Source: Bacteroidaceae bacterium (lineage in GTDB: Bacteria; Bacteroidota; Bacteroidia; Bacteroidales; Bacteroidaceae). Taken from it: a stretch of DNA of 13,670 nucleotides. The first letter of the stretch is position 1, and each line of letters begins with the position of its first letter. The translations under genes were made by a program, and so were the position numbers. This document shows positions 1-9,000 of the stretch, one piece after another. A model generated the notes under the pieces. It saw only the letters and a list, made by a program, of their open reading frames with translations, ran no database searches and was not told the origin of the DNA. Where the stretch lies: the NCBI GenBank assembly GCA_024695315.1, contig JAILIJ010000134.1, forward strand, positions 1 through 13,670, read 5' to 3'.

Positions 1-253
1 CGCCAACCCCATGTTGTATCTTTGTAACGCATTTCAGAAGCAACGTTCTTTCGAACCCGTTACGAAGGGGATACGAACCGTTGCCGAAGAAAATGAAATG
101 CAAAAAGCGTTCTTTCACATGATACATGACTTCAACATTTCCGCCACTTAACAACTCGGCAGCGTACAACTCAACCACGTTCAAATGCAAAAAAAAAGGC
201 TACAGCATAGTGGAAAACTGAGATATGAAACAAAACGGGTACAAGTATGAAAC
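1..253. other. Left flank, no supported gene
   Basis: Beyond the operon terminator I find no gene I can support. A plus-strand frame open at the left edge runs to a TAA at 149-151 (about 49 residues, no recognised domain), and a minus-strand frame is also open across the same bases, so neither is convincing. TATCTTTG at 17-24 on the plus strand matches the TAnnTTTG -7 consensus, but its -33 partner would lie outside the window. A run of nine A follows at about 187-195, with no clear hairpin beside it. Confidence 0.4.
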
Positions 254-289
254 AAAAAAAGAAGTGTACGCATTCACTGCGCACACTCC
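254..289 (-). terminator. Rho-independent terminator of the susCD operon
   Basis: In the minus-strand transcript a 12-bp stem (bases 289-278 paired with 272-261, two G-U pairs) with a 5-nt GUGAA loop is followed directly by seven U (260-254). It starts 26 bp after the stop codon of the last lipoprotein gene. This fits a strong intrinsic terminator and marks the end of the operon. Confidence 0.88.
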
Positions 290-314
290 CTCAATAGAAA
301 GTTTGTATCTATGA

Positions 315-2429
315 TTATTTTTTACCCGGAGTTACAACTCTGTCAATCTTAACCTGAACCTTACTTGTGTCAACAAGGTCCTTCCAAAGGTTGTAAAGTT
401 CAATGGTCCATACCACAGCACCTTCACAATCGCCATCATTAAGATATGCAAATACCCTGTAGCTTCCGTCGCCTGTCACTGTAGCACCTCCAAAGGCTGC
501 ACCACCCCAATATGAAGGAGACCATGATGCTGCTGCGTATGAAAGTTCTGTCTTGTAGCTCTTTGAAGCACCATCCACAAGGTTACCGTCAATACCGCTG
601 ATTGTAAAGTCGACAGCTACCATACCACGGAATTTAAGACTTTTGTTGTAGTAGCCTTTAGCAGAAGTTCCTGAATTTCCGTACTCATTGTAGATTTCAA
701 TACGACCATCAACGCCATTTCCGTCTTTGTTCTGGAATTCTACAATATTTGAATTTATGACCTGATCGACATCGGCATCAAGCTTGATAGAAACAATCTC
801 AGCCTCTAACTTGGAAATATCTACAAGGTCTGCGGCAAGACCACCTATATCGACGCAGAAGACTAATGCGCCATTAGCGTCACTCTCAGTTTCCATCCAT
901 ACCGTGTACTGACCGTCCTTAGCTACAGTTGTCTCATAGAAGCCGGCAGCGAGACTTGACCAGTAGCTAGGAGCCCAACCAGGAGCGGTATATTCGAGAC
1001 CTGCAACATAAGTGCCCTTTACACCCTCGCCGCTCTTTAGGTTACCGTCAATACCCTTGATATTGAATGTGACAACCATGTTCTTCTTGAACTTGATAGT
1101 CGTTGGATCAATAGCTGGATTAGACTTTGAACTGCCGTATTCATTGTAAAGCTCGATACGTACGTTACCATTGCCCTCTATATCACCAACAATAAGCTTA
1201 CTGCTCTCTGGTGTCAATACTGAGTATGGACGTACTGTACGAAGTGCAAGGCCGTGGACAGTCTTTGAAGTTCCTTTTGAGCCGTTACCAGAAGTAAGTT
1301 TGAGTGACGTGGCATACTCCTTGTCTGTGGCATTGATCGTTCCACTCCAATAATGGCCAAGACCATCGTTGACAACGTTTTCGCCATCGCGGTAGCCTGT
1401 ATATGGCATAAAGATAGAGTTGCCATTAGGAGCTGTAAAACGTACTCCTGACACTCCGTCAACAGTCTCCTCACTCTGAGTCGTACCACTTACCAACTCT
1501 GCTATCTGAGCAGCTGTAGGCATAGCACTACTCATTGGGCTGTCATCATCAAGCGAGAGGTTGGAAATGATATCATCTGCGGTAGCTGCTATATCAGCAC
1601 TTGCATATTGACTTGAAAACTGTGAAGTGTTCATGCCTGTCTTGTCACCATATCCGAAGAGAGTACCTACCTCACTGGCTGTCTCAGCTCCAATATTGCA
1701 GTCGGCCCACATGACACTAAGACCGAGATCTACGTATGACATAGCTTGTGAAAGTGTGGTCACTTCTTTAACAGGACCATAGATGTAACCATCGCCAATC
1801 TTGGCATAAGTAGTATAGTAATACTTAGTACCAGGAAGGAGAGCAGTAATCTGCTCACCAATCTTATAGTCCTTACCAGTGGCTGTGAGCGTCTCAGCAT
1901 CAAGGCCGAGCTTGACACCTGTCTCATACTCGCCTATGCCATCAGCACCTATGACGCTACCACTAATCTTAAGTTTGGTAGCTGTGACCTCTGTAGCATC
2001 GTCTGTAGATATCTCTGCGTCTGTGGCAACAAAGGATTTGACATCTCCGTAATAGGTCATGAGACCCTGCAGGGAAACAAACTGAGCATAGTAATATGTT
2101 GTTCCTTCACTCAAGCCTGTAATGTCTGTAGTGACAATACCATTTGCGTCAATAGAGCCGTAGGCCTTGGCACCTGTGGACTTCACATCCTCGGATGTGC
2201 CATAGACAACACCTACAGAATAAGAAGTGGCATTAGCACCTGACAAATCAAGCACGGTACCCGTTGTCTGTGCTGAGATGGCAGTAACAGCTGCATCGCC
2301 CGTCTCAACGGTTTTTATGATTGCTTCTGTGGCTACCGTCACGTCATCATCACTACAAGATGTGAATGTAGTGGTAGACATGCCCAAAGCTGCCAGCAGA
2401 AGAACACTTGATATATATCTTATTTTCAT
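315..2429 (-). CDS. Multi-domain surface lipoprotein with Fn3-like, Fib_succ_major-like and duplicated glycan-binding-type modules
   Basis: A 704-residue lipoprotein, last gene of the operon. The signal peptide ends at FTSC (Cys25) followed by SDDD, a strong match to the Bacteroidota surface-export signal. Residues 45-135 and 138-226 are two Fn3-like domains (TGLSEGTTYYYAQFV; ALLPGTKYYYTTYAKIG). Residues 231-402 match the Fib_succ_major paralogous domain pattern: YVDLGLSVMWADCNIGAE, MPTAAQIAELVSG, APNGNSIFMPYTGYRDGE, YWSGT and a final LRTVRP. Residues 413-552 and 562-700 are tandem copies of one beta-sandwich module. The gene lies 99 bp after the preceding lipoprotein gene, with no clear promoter or terminator in the gap, and ends 26 bp before a strong terminator. 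The expected role is extended glycan binding at the surface. Fib_succ_major function is not well defined, so an adhesive or cell-surface role is also possible. Confidence 0.88.
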   Translation of the reverse strand: MKIRYISSVLLLAALGMSTTTFTSCSDDDVTVATEAIIKTVETGDAAVTAISAQTTGTVLDLSGANATSYSVGVVYGTSEDVKSTGAKAYGSIDANGIVTTDITGLSEGTTYYYAQFVSLQGLMTYYGDVKSFVATDAEISTDDATEVTATKLKISGSVIGADGIGEYETGVKLGLDAETLTATGKDYKIGEQITALLPGTKYYYTTYAKIGDGYIYGPVKEVTTLSQAMSYVDLGLSVMWADCNIGAETASEVGTLFGYGDKTGMNTSQFSSQYASADIAATADDIISNLSLDDDSPMSSAMPTAAQIAELVSGTTQSEETVDGVSGVRFTAPNGNSIFMPYTGYRDGENVVNDGLGHYWSGTINATDKEYATSLKLTSGNGSKGTSKTVHGLALRTVRPYSVLTPESSKLIVGDIEGNGNVRIELYNEYGSSKSNPAIDPTTIKFKKNMVVTFNIKGIDGNLKSGEGVKGTYVAGLEYTAPGWAPSYWSSLAAGFYETTVAKDGQYTVWMETESDANGALVFCVDIGGLAADLVDISKLEAEIVSIKLDADVDQVINSNIVEFQNKDGNGVDGRIEIYNEYGNSGTSAKGYYNKSLKFRGMVAVDFTISGIDGNLVDGASKSYKTELSYAAASWSPSYWGGAAFGGATVTGDGSYRVFAYLNDGDCEGAVVWTIELYNLWKDLVDTSKVQVKIDRVVTPGKK
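330..746 (-). repeat. Module copy B in terminal lipoprotein
   Basis: Codes for residues 562-700. Landmarks GRIEIYNEYG, SGIDGNL, YKTELSYAAASWSPSYWGG, GDGSYRVFAY and DLVDTSKVQVKIDRV line up with copy A. A related, more diverged pattern appears at the C-terminus of the preceding lipoprotein (2529-2960). Confidence 0.75.
774..1193 (-). repeat. Module copy A in terminal lipoprotein
   Basis: Codes for residues 413-552. Landmarks are VRIELYNEYG, KGIDGNL, YVAGLEYTAPGWAPSYWSS and KDGQYTVWME, ending DLVDISKLEAEIVSIKLD. Each landmark recurs in copy B 151-153 residues later. The copies are clearly diverged, which suggests an old duplication. Exposed Trp and Tyr around APGWAPSYW are candidate sugar-stacking residues (inference). 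Confidence 0.75.
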
Positions 2430-2528
2430 ATAAATCTAAGTTTTTTGAATTCATAAGTTTATTTACTCAAGTTTCTCCAGTTCGGCAATACCTCACTTTA
2501 CTGAAGAAAAAAGCTAAGAGGAAGTTGA

Positions 2529-4352
2529 CTATTCACCCTTAAATTTCACCTCGCCAGAATCCATAACGACGCTCACAACAACGTCGATAGATGTTTTGAA
2601 CTTGAACATATCTGTCCATGATGTGAAATCTCCCCAAGGGTTAAGAATGTAACGACGTGCTGTTGTATTTACGTCACCAAGACAACGAACGATATTTTCG
2701 TCTGTCATGTTCTTCTGACCAAGCATTTCTACACCGTCAACTTTGATGCTCTTGATAGTGATATCGACATTTGGACTTTTCTTCAAGACCTTCAATACGT
2801 CAAGGTAGATTCCGTATGGCTTTTGACCGTCAGCACCACTACCTGCAGAGATTGAGAATGTGTAGTCTCCATCACCTGTGATGAATACGTTTTCACTATT
2901 GCTGAATACCCAATCTGTATCGAAATAGTTGAGAGAAGCTGTGTATTTAACAGCATTATCTCCTGCTATCTGAGGAACGAACTGGAAACCTACATACTGA
3001 TAGACTCTACCCATGTCATCCACATCCTGTAGGCCTAACCATAGGTTGGCAAGGTTACCAGAATAGTCATCAACATCGAATCCGAGGATACGAAGGGTCT
3101 TGTCATAATTTGTCTTGAAAGATACGGCTCCGTCAGCACTCAACTGAACAAGTGGAAGTCCATTGTCGAATGTGAAGACACCATCATCAGAAAGGCTATA
3201 AACACCTTCTACGGTATTACCTGCTGGAGTAGTAACAGAATAAGCCTTGGTAGCACTATTGAGGACAAGAGTCAAATCTTCTATACCGTCAATTGAAGTA
3301 CTTGTAATGCCCTTTGCCTTACCATCAAGTCCACACCAGTCGTATGCCAAGTCGGAAGAGAGCTTATAGGTAATGACTTTATTAGTCTTTTGCTCAACAT
3401 AGTCGCGCCAATCTTCACGCAATGTTGGAGTAACATCTGTGTCAACAACTGTTGGTGACCAGTTATTGTAATAATCTTCAGAAATGAAATTATAACAAAT
3501 CAAACAACGCTCAGATGCACGATAGACACCTACCTGCATAGTGTTCTCCGTAAGAGATAATAACTTGAGGGTTCCTGTCCATGACTCTATAGCTGCATCA
3601 TACACGCTTTCGTGAAGCAGTTCTGCATCAGTAAACTGGAGTGTGTGATTATCTGTATCGAGCATGTAAGTTCCTTTCATGGTCTTGCCAAGGTCATTCT
3701 CAACGACTGTGACATTAGAGCCGTCCTTGAGGTCGAACTCCATATATCCAAAGTCTTTGGCTTCTGATGTGAATGCCCATCCTGCAACGGAATTCCAGTC
3801 AGCATCCCAAGCCCAAGTGTCTCCACCAACATCGACGCCCTCTGTGATTGAAAGCCAAGAGTCGTTGGTACCCTTGAAATACAATGGACCGGCAAAGTAA
3901 CGGCTCACACCATTGGCATCAAGGTCAAGGAACCATTTCTTTGACTTGCCCACTCCACCAGAGAGGTACTCCCATAGCTGGTCGCTTACGAAGTCTGCAC
4001 AGAAATCGTCAATAGTGAAGTAACAGGTGTCACCATACACCACTCCACCACGAGTCTGCACACCATAACGATAAGCGTAGGTTCCAGCAAAAGGTATCTT
4101 AAGGTCAAGTTCAGGACCCTGATCACGTCCCTGAGGATGCTGCCACAAAGCATTATAAGATGTTGGCAACAAACTCTTCAGGTGGACAATATTAGGATTT
4201 GTGGCATCCTTTGTAGCCGTAAATGCTACGCCCTCCACCAGGTCAGCTGAATCATAATCAACAGCTCCGAGTGAATAGTCATCAGGAGAACATGCTGTAA
4301 GACTGAGAGCTGCTCCTGTGACAAGTGTATATGCTATATTCTTTAGTTTCAT
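2529..4352 (-). CDS. SusE/F-position surface lipoprotein, probable glycan-binding protein
   Basis: A 607-residue lipoprotein with signal peptide and lipobox LTAC (Cys21), followed by SPDD, a surface-export-like acidic signal. Residues about 40-115 look like a PKD/Ig-like domain. Two beta-rich segments follow, about 135-300 (KSKKWFLDLDANGVSRYFAGPLYF, many aromatics) and 315-460. The C-terminal part (about 465-607) carries a YTASLNYFDTDWVF...GDGDYTFS...KSIKVDG pattern that resembles the duplicated modules of the neighbouring lipoprotein. Position directly after susD, with overlapping start and stop codons, is the usual place for a surface glycan-binding protein. I do not recognise a named family for the middle segments. 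Role is inferred from export signal, fold pattern and position; no catalytic motif is seen. Confidence 0.88.
   Translation of the reverse strand: MKLKNIAYTLVTGAALSLTACSPDDYSLGAVDYDSADLVEGVAFTATKDATNPNIVHLKSLLPTSYNALWQHPQGRDQGPELDLKIPFAGTYAYRYGVQTRGGVVYGDTCYFTIDDFCADFVSDQLWEYLSGGVGKSKKWFLDLDANGVSRYFAGPLYFKGTNDSWLSITEGVDVGGDTWAWDADWNSVAGWAFTSEAKDFGYMEFDLKDGSNVTVVENDLGKTMKGTYMLDTDNHTLQFTDAELLHESVYDAAIESWTGTLKLLSLTENTMQVGVYRASERCLICYNFISEDYYNNWSPTVVDTDVTPTLREDWRDYVEQKTNKVITYKLSSDLAYDWCGLDGKAKGITSTSIDGIEDLTLVLNSATKAYSVTTPAGNTVEGVYSLSDDGVFTFDNGLPLVQLSADGAVSFKTNYDKTLRILGFDVDDYSGNLANLWLGLQDVDDMGRVYQYVGFQFVPQIAGDNAVKYTASLNYFDTDWVFSNSENVFITGDGDYTFSISAGSGADGQKPYGIYLDVLKVLKKSPNVDITIKSIKVDGVEMLGQKNMTDENIVRCLGDVNTTARRYILNPWGDFTSWTDMFKFKTSIDVVVSVVMDSGEVKFKGE
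4349..4352 (-). promoter_or_regulatory. ATGA start-stop overlap (translational coupling)
   Basis: On the minus strand, the ATG of the next lipoprotein gene (4352-4350) and the TGA of susD (4351-4349) share bases as ATGA. This arrangement usually means the downstream gene is translated by ribosomes finishing the upstream one. It also decides the start: a TTG six bases further upstream is possible in frame but would add only Met-Glu before the signal peptide. Confidence 0.75.
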
Positions 4353-6055
4353 TTCCAACCGTCATTTTGAATTAGTGTTCCATTAGAATAAGAAATCTGG
4401 TCATAAGGTATCTGACTCAAACCCTTAGTCGCAATAATGTTCTCCTTCTTGATTACTACCTCATCGGCAAGGCCACCGCTTGTTACAGTTGTTGACTCAG
4501 CAATGGTATTAGCAGCTGTTTCAACGCCCTGACGAAGAAGGTCCCAATAACGAAGTCCCTCAAAGGCAAATTCAAGTCTGCGCTCATTCATGATTGCTGA
4601 CTGAGAAACCTGAATCTGCTTGTAGTTGCTACCAAGTGATCCACCTTCGAAATATGCTCGTTCATGAACCATATTGAAATAGCTCTGAGCATTGGCACTA
4701 CCAAGTTCGGCGGCCATCAAGAGCACATCGGCATAACGCATAACAACGAAATCGTGGTAAGGAGAAATCTGGAATTCTCCAGCCTTGATAGTATTAGGAT
4801 TCTGTACCTCATTTGTGACATTCCAGCTACCATCTTCAGCCTGATACCATTCTGCAAGCGGACAATATTTCTTGATGCCATATCCTGTATATTCACGCCA
4901 GTCATTATATCCTGTAGAGAAAGCATCTTCACTCTCAAGACCTTCTTTCTTAAAGTCGATGACAGAAGCTGTCTTTCTCATGTCGCCTGTAGGATAAGCG
5001 TTGACAAGCTTAGGATTAACAGTACATCCACCCCATCCCTGGCCGTATGGTACGATGATCATGCTTCGAGGAGCTATCATAACCTGCCAGCGGTTACCAT
5101 CGGAAAGTCCGTTATAGTCACTTGTGTAGTTAAACTTCTGAGCAAGTATGGTCTCGGAATTACCACGACCAGCATAAGTATCTGAACAAGTCCAGTTACC
5201 GCCGTCGTCCTGAGTCCATGTGACAGATGATGGACGCCACAGATTCTTAAATTCAGGAACAAGACTGTACTTCTGTGAAGAAATGACGTCTTCTACATAA
5301 GCAAGGGCCTCAGCCTTTGTCAAATCTGCAGGTTCTTCACCATAATAGCCAGTGTAGAAAAGGTAGACTCTCGCTAAAAGGGCCTCTGCTGCATACTTGG
5401 TGACACGACCGTCATTCGTTGCCGCCTCGCTCTTTGGATATGCGTCCTCAGGAATATTCTCGGCTGCGTACTTCAAATCGCTAATGATAAGTGCGTACAC
5501 ATCCTTAGGATCGTCCTGAGTAGTCTTTGAGAAGTCAAGGTCTGTAATTAAAGGTATATTACCCCACAGACGTACCATATCGAAGTAACACATAGCACGT
5601 ATGGCTCTTGCCTCACCTATATATGTGCCGTGAGTCTTGTCACTTGACCATGATATCTGCCCCTCACGCATAATGAGAGAATTAGCACGATGAATGGCGG
5701 CATAATAGTTCTGCCAGTCACCGGCAAAGATATTTAATTCTGAGGAAGACTGTCCTTTGTCAAATCTATCTATGACCTGATATGTTCTAGAGTCTGTATT
5801 ACCAGTAGCTCCATAGCACTCGTCAGCCATAACTTCGCTGGCAAGATAGAATCCTACCGTTTCGCTTGATGTTGTGCGCTGCCAACCGTCATAGACTCCT
5901 GTTAGGGCGTCGTATGCATCGGCCTCCGTCTTATAGTAAGACTCGGTATTGGACTCGGACTTTGATTCCATGGTAAGGAAATCATTAGAACAAGATGCCA
6001 TGGACAAAGCTACAAGACCTAATGTGGCAGCTAACTTTATATTATCTTTTTTCAT
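4349..6055 (-). CDS. susD: SusD-type surface glycan-binding lipoprotein
   Basis: A 568-residue RagB/SusD-family lipoprotein that caps the SusC channel and binds glycan at the cell surface. The signal peptide ends at lipobox SMASC with lipidated Cys22, then SND. N-terminal SusD segments follow: YYKTEADAYDALTGVYDGW (40-58), NSLIMREGQ and the TPR-rich GEARAIRAMCYFDMVRLWGNIPLI (148-170), KYAAEALLARVYLFYTGYYG (220-239). The C-terminal signature is VVMRYADVLLMAAEL (437-451) and NERRLEFAFEGLRYWDLLRQG (490-510). The region 270-345 is rich in Trp and Tyr and may form the glycan-contact surface, but specific residues cannot be assigned here. The ATG follows the susC stop by 14 bp, so both are on one message. 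Its stop overlaps the next gene's start. Confidence 0.97.
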   Translation of the reverse strand: MKKDNIKLAATLGLVALSMASCSNDFLTMESKSESNTESYYKTEADAYDALTGVYDGWQRTTSSETVGFYLASEVMADECYGATGNTDSRTYQVIDRFDKGQSSSELNIFAGDWQNYYAAIHRANSLIMREGQISWSSDKTHGTYIGEARAIRAMCYFDMVRLWGNIPLITDLDFSKTTQDDPKDVYALIISDLKYAAENIPEDAYPKSEAATNDGRVTKYAAEALLARVYLFYTGYYGEEPADLTKAEALAYVEDVISSQKYSLVPEFKNLWRPSSVTWTQDDGGNWTCSDTYAGRGNSETILAQKFNYTSDYNGLSDGNRWQVMIAPRSMIIVPYGQGWGGCTVNPKLVNAYPTGDMRKTASVIDFKKEGLESEDAFSTGYNDWREYTGYGIKKYCPLAEWYQAEDGSWNVTNEVQNPNTIKAGEFQISPYHDFVVMRYADVLLMAAELGSANAQSYFNMVHERAYFEGGSLGSNYKQIQVSQSAIMNERRLEFAFEGLRYWDLLRQGVETAANTIAESTTVTSGGLADEVVIKKENIIATKGLSQIPYDQISYSNGTLIQNDGWK

Positions 6056-6069
6056 GACTATTCTTAATT

Positions 6070-9000
6070 TTAGAATTTAAGGTTAACACCGAAAAGGAAT
6101 GTGCGAGGACGTGGATAATATCCTACGTCAACACCTGATACCCATCCATTACTTGAACCCAATGTACCAATTTCAGGATCCATACCGTCATACTTCGTGA
6201 AAGTAAAGGCGTTCTGAACCTGGAAGTAGAGACGGCACTGGCTGACATACTTAGTCTTCCAAAGACGTGCAAAGTCGTATCCCAAAGTAATATTGCTGAT
6301 GCGTAAATAGTCTGCATCCTGAATATATAAGTCTGAGAATGCCCAGTTCACACTATTGTCTTCCAAAACTCTTGGAATAGTATTGCTAGTTCCTTCTCCT
6401 GTCCATCTGTCAAGGATAGACTTAGTATAGTTGGCCTCATTACTTGCCCAGTTTCTGTATGTCTGGACAATCTGCATACCTGCAGCTCCATTAGCCACGA
6501 GACTAAAGTCGAAGCCCTTGTAGTCAAATCCAAGATTGAATCCGTATGTGAAGTCTGGAATACCATTACCAAGGTCAACCTTATCTTTGTCGTCGATAAC
6601 GCCATCATTATTTTGGTCTACAAACTTAACGTCACCTGGAGCAACCTTACTTCCCTGTAGCACTCCATTTCCAGCTGCTATCCAATCATTAATTTCCTGC
6701 TGGTTCTGGAATATTCCTGCAGTCTGATATCCCCAGAAATAACCTATGGCATGGCCATTCTCACATCTTGCGAATTCAGATGAGTTATCATACAACTGGT
6801 TCACATCTCCATGAATAATACCGTCCTCCGTAGGTATCGCACCAACCTCATTCTTGTTGTACGCGCCATTGAAACCTATATTATAATGGAAATCATTACC
6901 AATTCGGTCTTGCCAGCTAAGTGCTAACTCGACACCAGTATTCTTAACATCACCACCGTTAATATATGGTGCATAATCCTGTGGCAAATTCTTAATAGGA
7001 GCCTTTACCAACCAGTCTCTTGTGGTTTTAACATAGTAATCAAGAGAAACGGTTAATCTATTGTTAAGGAACTTAGCATCTAAACCAGCATCGAACTGTT
7101 CTGAAGTCTCCCATTTAACGTTTTGATTCTCCAATCGACTTGGATAAGTACCCGTAACATTTGCAGCAGAACCAACTTCTGTTCCAAAGACATACTGTAC
7201 TCCTGTAGACTGACTGCCATAAGCTGAGGTTACAGGTGATAGGTACTGATAATATGCAATATTCTTATTACCTACCTGTCCCCAACTGAGACGAAGCTTT
7301 AAGAAGTCAAGCCAATCCTCAGTATTGTCCATAAAGTCTTCATTAGAGATTGTCCATCCACCAGATACAGAAGGGAAAGTACCCCACTTATGTCCATCGG
7401 CAAATCTTGCGTCTCCATCTCGTCTAATTGTAGCATTAACCATGTAACGCTCTTTCCAGTTCCAACCTAAACGGAGGAAATAGCCTGCACTATAACACTC
7501 TTCCCATGGAGAACCACCAACAGATAAGCCATCGTCAGATGTAGCTGACTGAGCCTTGCTGAGATATGCACGCTCAAAATAGTTGTAACCAGACATTAGA
7601 TTACCACCAGAACCATTCAAGCTGATTCCATCACCACGGTACATTTCCATACCAAGGAGAGCCGAGAAGGCGTGATCCTTAATCATCCAATCGTACTGAG
7701 CTGTATTTGTCCATGTGAGAGAGAATCCGTCGCTCGCAGACTGAGAGACCTTATCTATTCCTGTATTAGAGACATAGTCGCTAAAACGGTATGTAGGTGT
7801 ATAACTTCGATTATTAGAAGAAGAATAAGTAGTGCTGAAAACAGTACGGAACTTAAGGTTCTTTATCGGCTCAAGCTCTGCATATAAGTTTCCGTTAAAA
7901 GTAAAATTCTTATTCTCTGCCTGATTACAAGTCATCATCTGGCCATAAGGATTACCGTCGTGTGCGTTCCAATCACTTCCGTAGGTATCATTATAATTAC
8001 CAGCAGCATCATATACAGGTGCAAGCGGTGAAGTAGCAAATGCCCCTCTAAGTGAGTTGTTGTACTGATTGCCAACTCCCACTCCACGAGTCTTTCCATA
8101 TACAAAGCTTATCTGCTGACCAACCTTCAAAAGGTTCTTAATGACTTTTTCCTCAGCATTCAATCTGGCATTATAACGAGAATAATCTGACACATCAGAA
8201 CCTCCAATAACACCTTCCTGATTCAAATAACCAAGGGAGAAAGCATACGTTGTCATGGCATTACCACCTGTAATTCCCAAATTATAACTAGACGTCTGAG
8301 CATTATCCTTGATCATCTGGTTCACCCAGTCTGTATCATAGATATTACCATTTGCATCCTTGATACTTTGGTAACTATTCCAATCATGAGGAACCTTTCC
8401 GCTATTGACAGCCGCTTCATCAAGAATGGTCATGTATTCTGAAGAGTTTAGTAAGTCTGCCTGACGAGCAACCTTCTGCCATCCCCAATAAGAATCGAAA
8501 GAAATCTTGGCTTTACCCTCCTTACCACTCTTAGTAGTAACAAGGATAACACCATTTGCTGCATTATTACCATATATGGCTTCAGATGCAGCATCCTTGA
8601 GTACATCTATACGTTCGATATCTGCTGGATTGATAGTAGAAATATCACCTCCAGGTATTCCATCGATAACATACAGAGGTGAAGCATTTCCGACAGTACC
8701 TAAACCACGTATCTGAACGCTCATGCTTGAACCAGGCTGACCAGAGTTACTTGTGATAGTAACACCAGGAGTTTGGCCCTGCATAGCAAGCAGCGGATTG
8801 GTGGTATTGAGCTTCTGGATGTTTTCACCCTTAATCTCAACTGTAGCTCCTGTCACGAGTTTCTTTTTCATAGAACCATAACCAACAACCACAACATCCT
8901 CGAGCGACTTAGAGTCTTCACGAAGTATGATGTGCATTGGTCTTCCTGTCACCTTTACAGTCTGAGGCAAGAATCCGATATAACTCACCTGAAGTGTAGC

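Noticed and set aside
2430..2528. Possible promoter or terminator between the two lipoprotein genes
   Set aside because: The A/T runs there are not paired with a convincing stem, and no TAnnTTTG element is present on the minus strand.
4350..4358. TTG start two codons upstream of the lipoprotein ATG at 4352
   Set aside because: The ATG forms a typical ATGA overlap with the susD stop and gives a standard lipoprotein signal peptide, so it is preferred.
4664..5185. 173-codon plus-strand open frame
   Set aside because: It lies wholly inside susD on the opposite strand, has no recognisable domain, and the susD frame is fully supported by family motifs.
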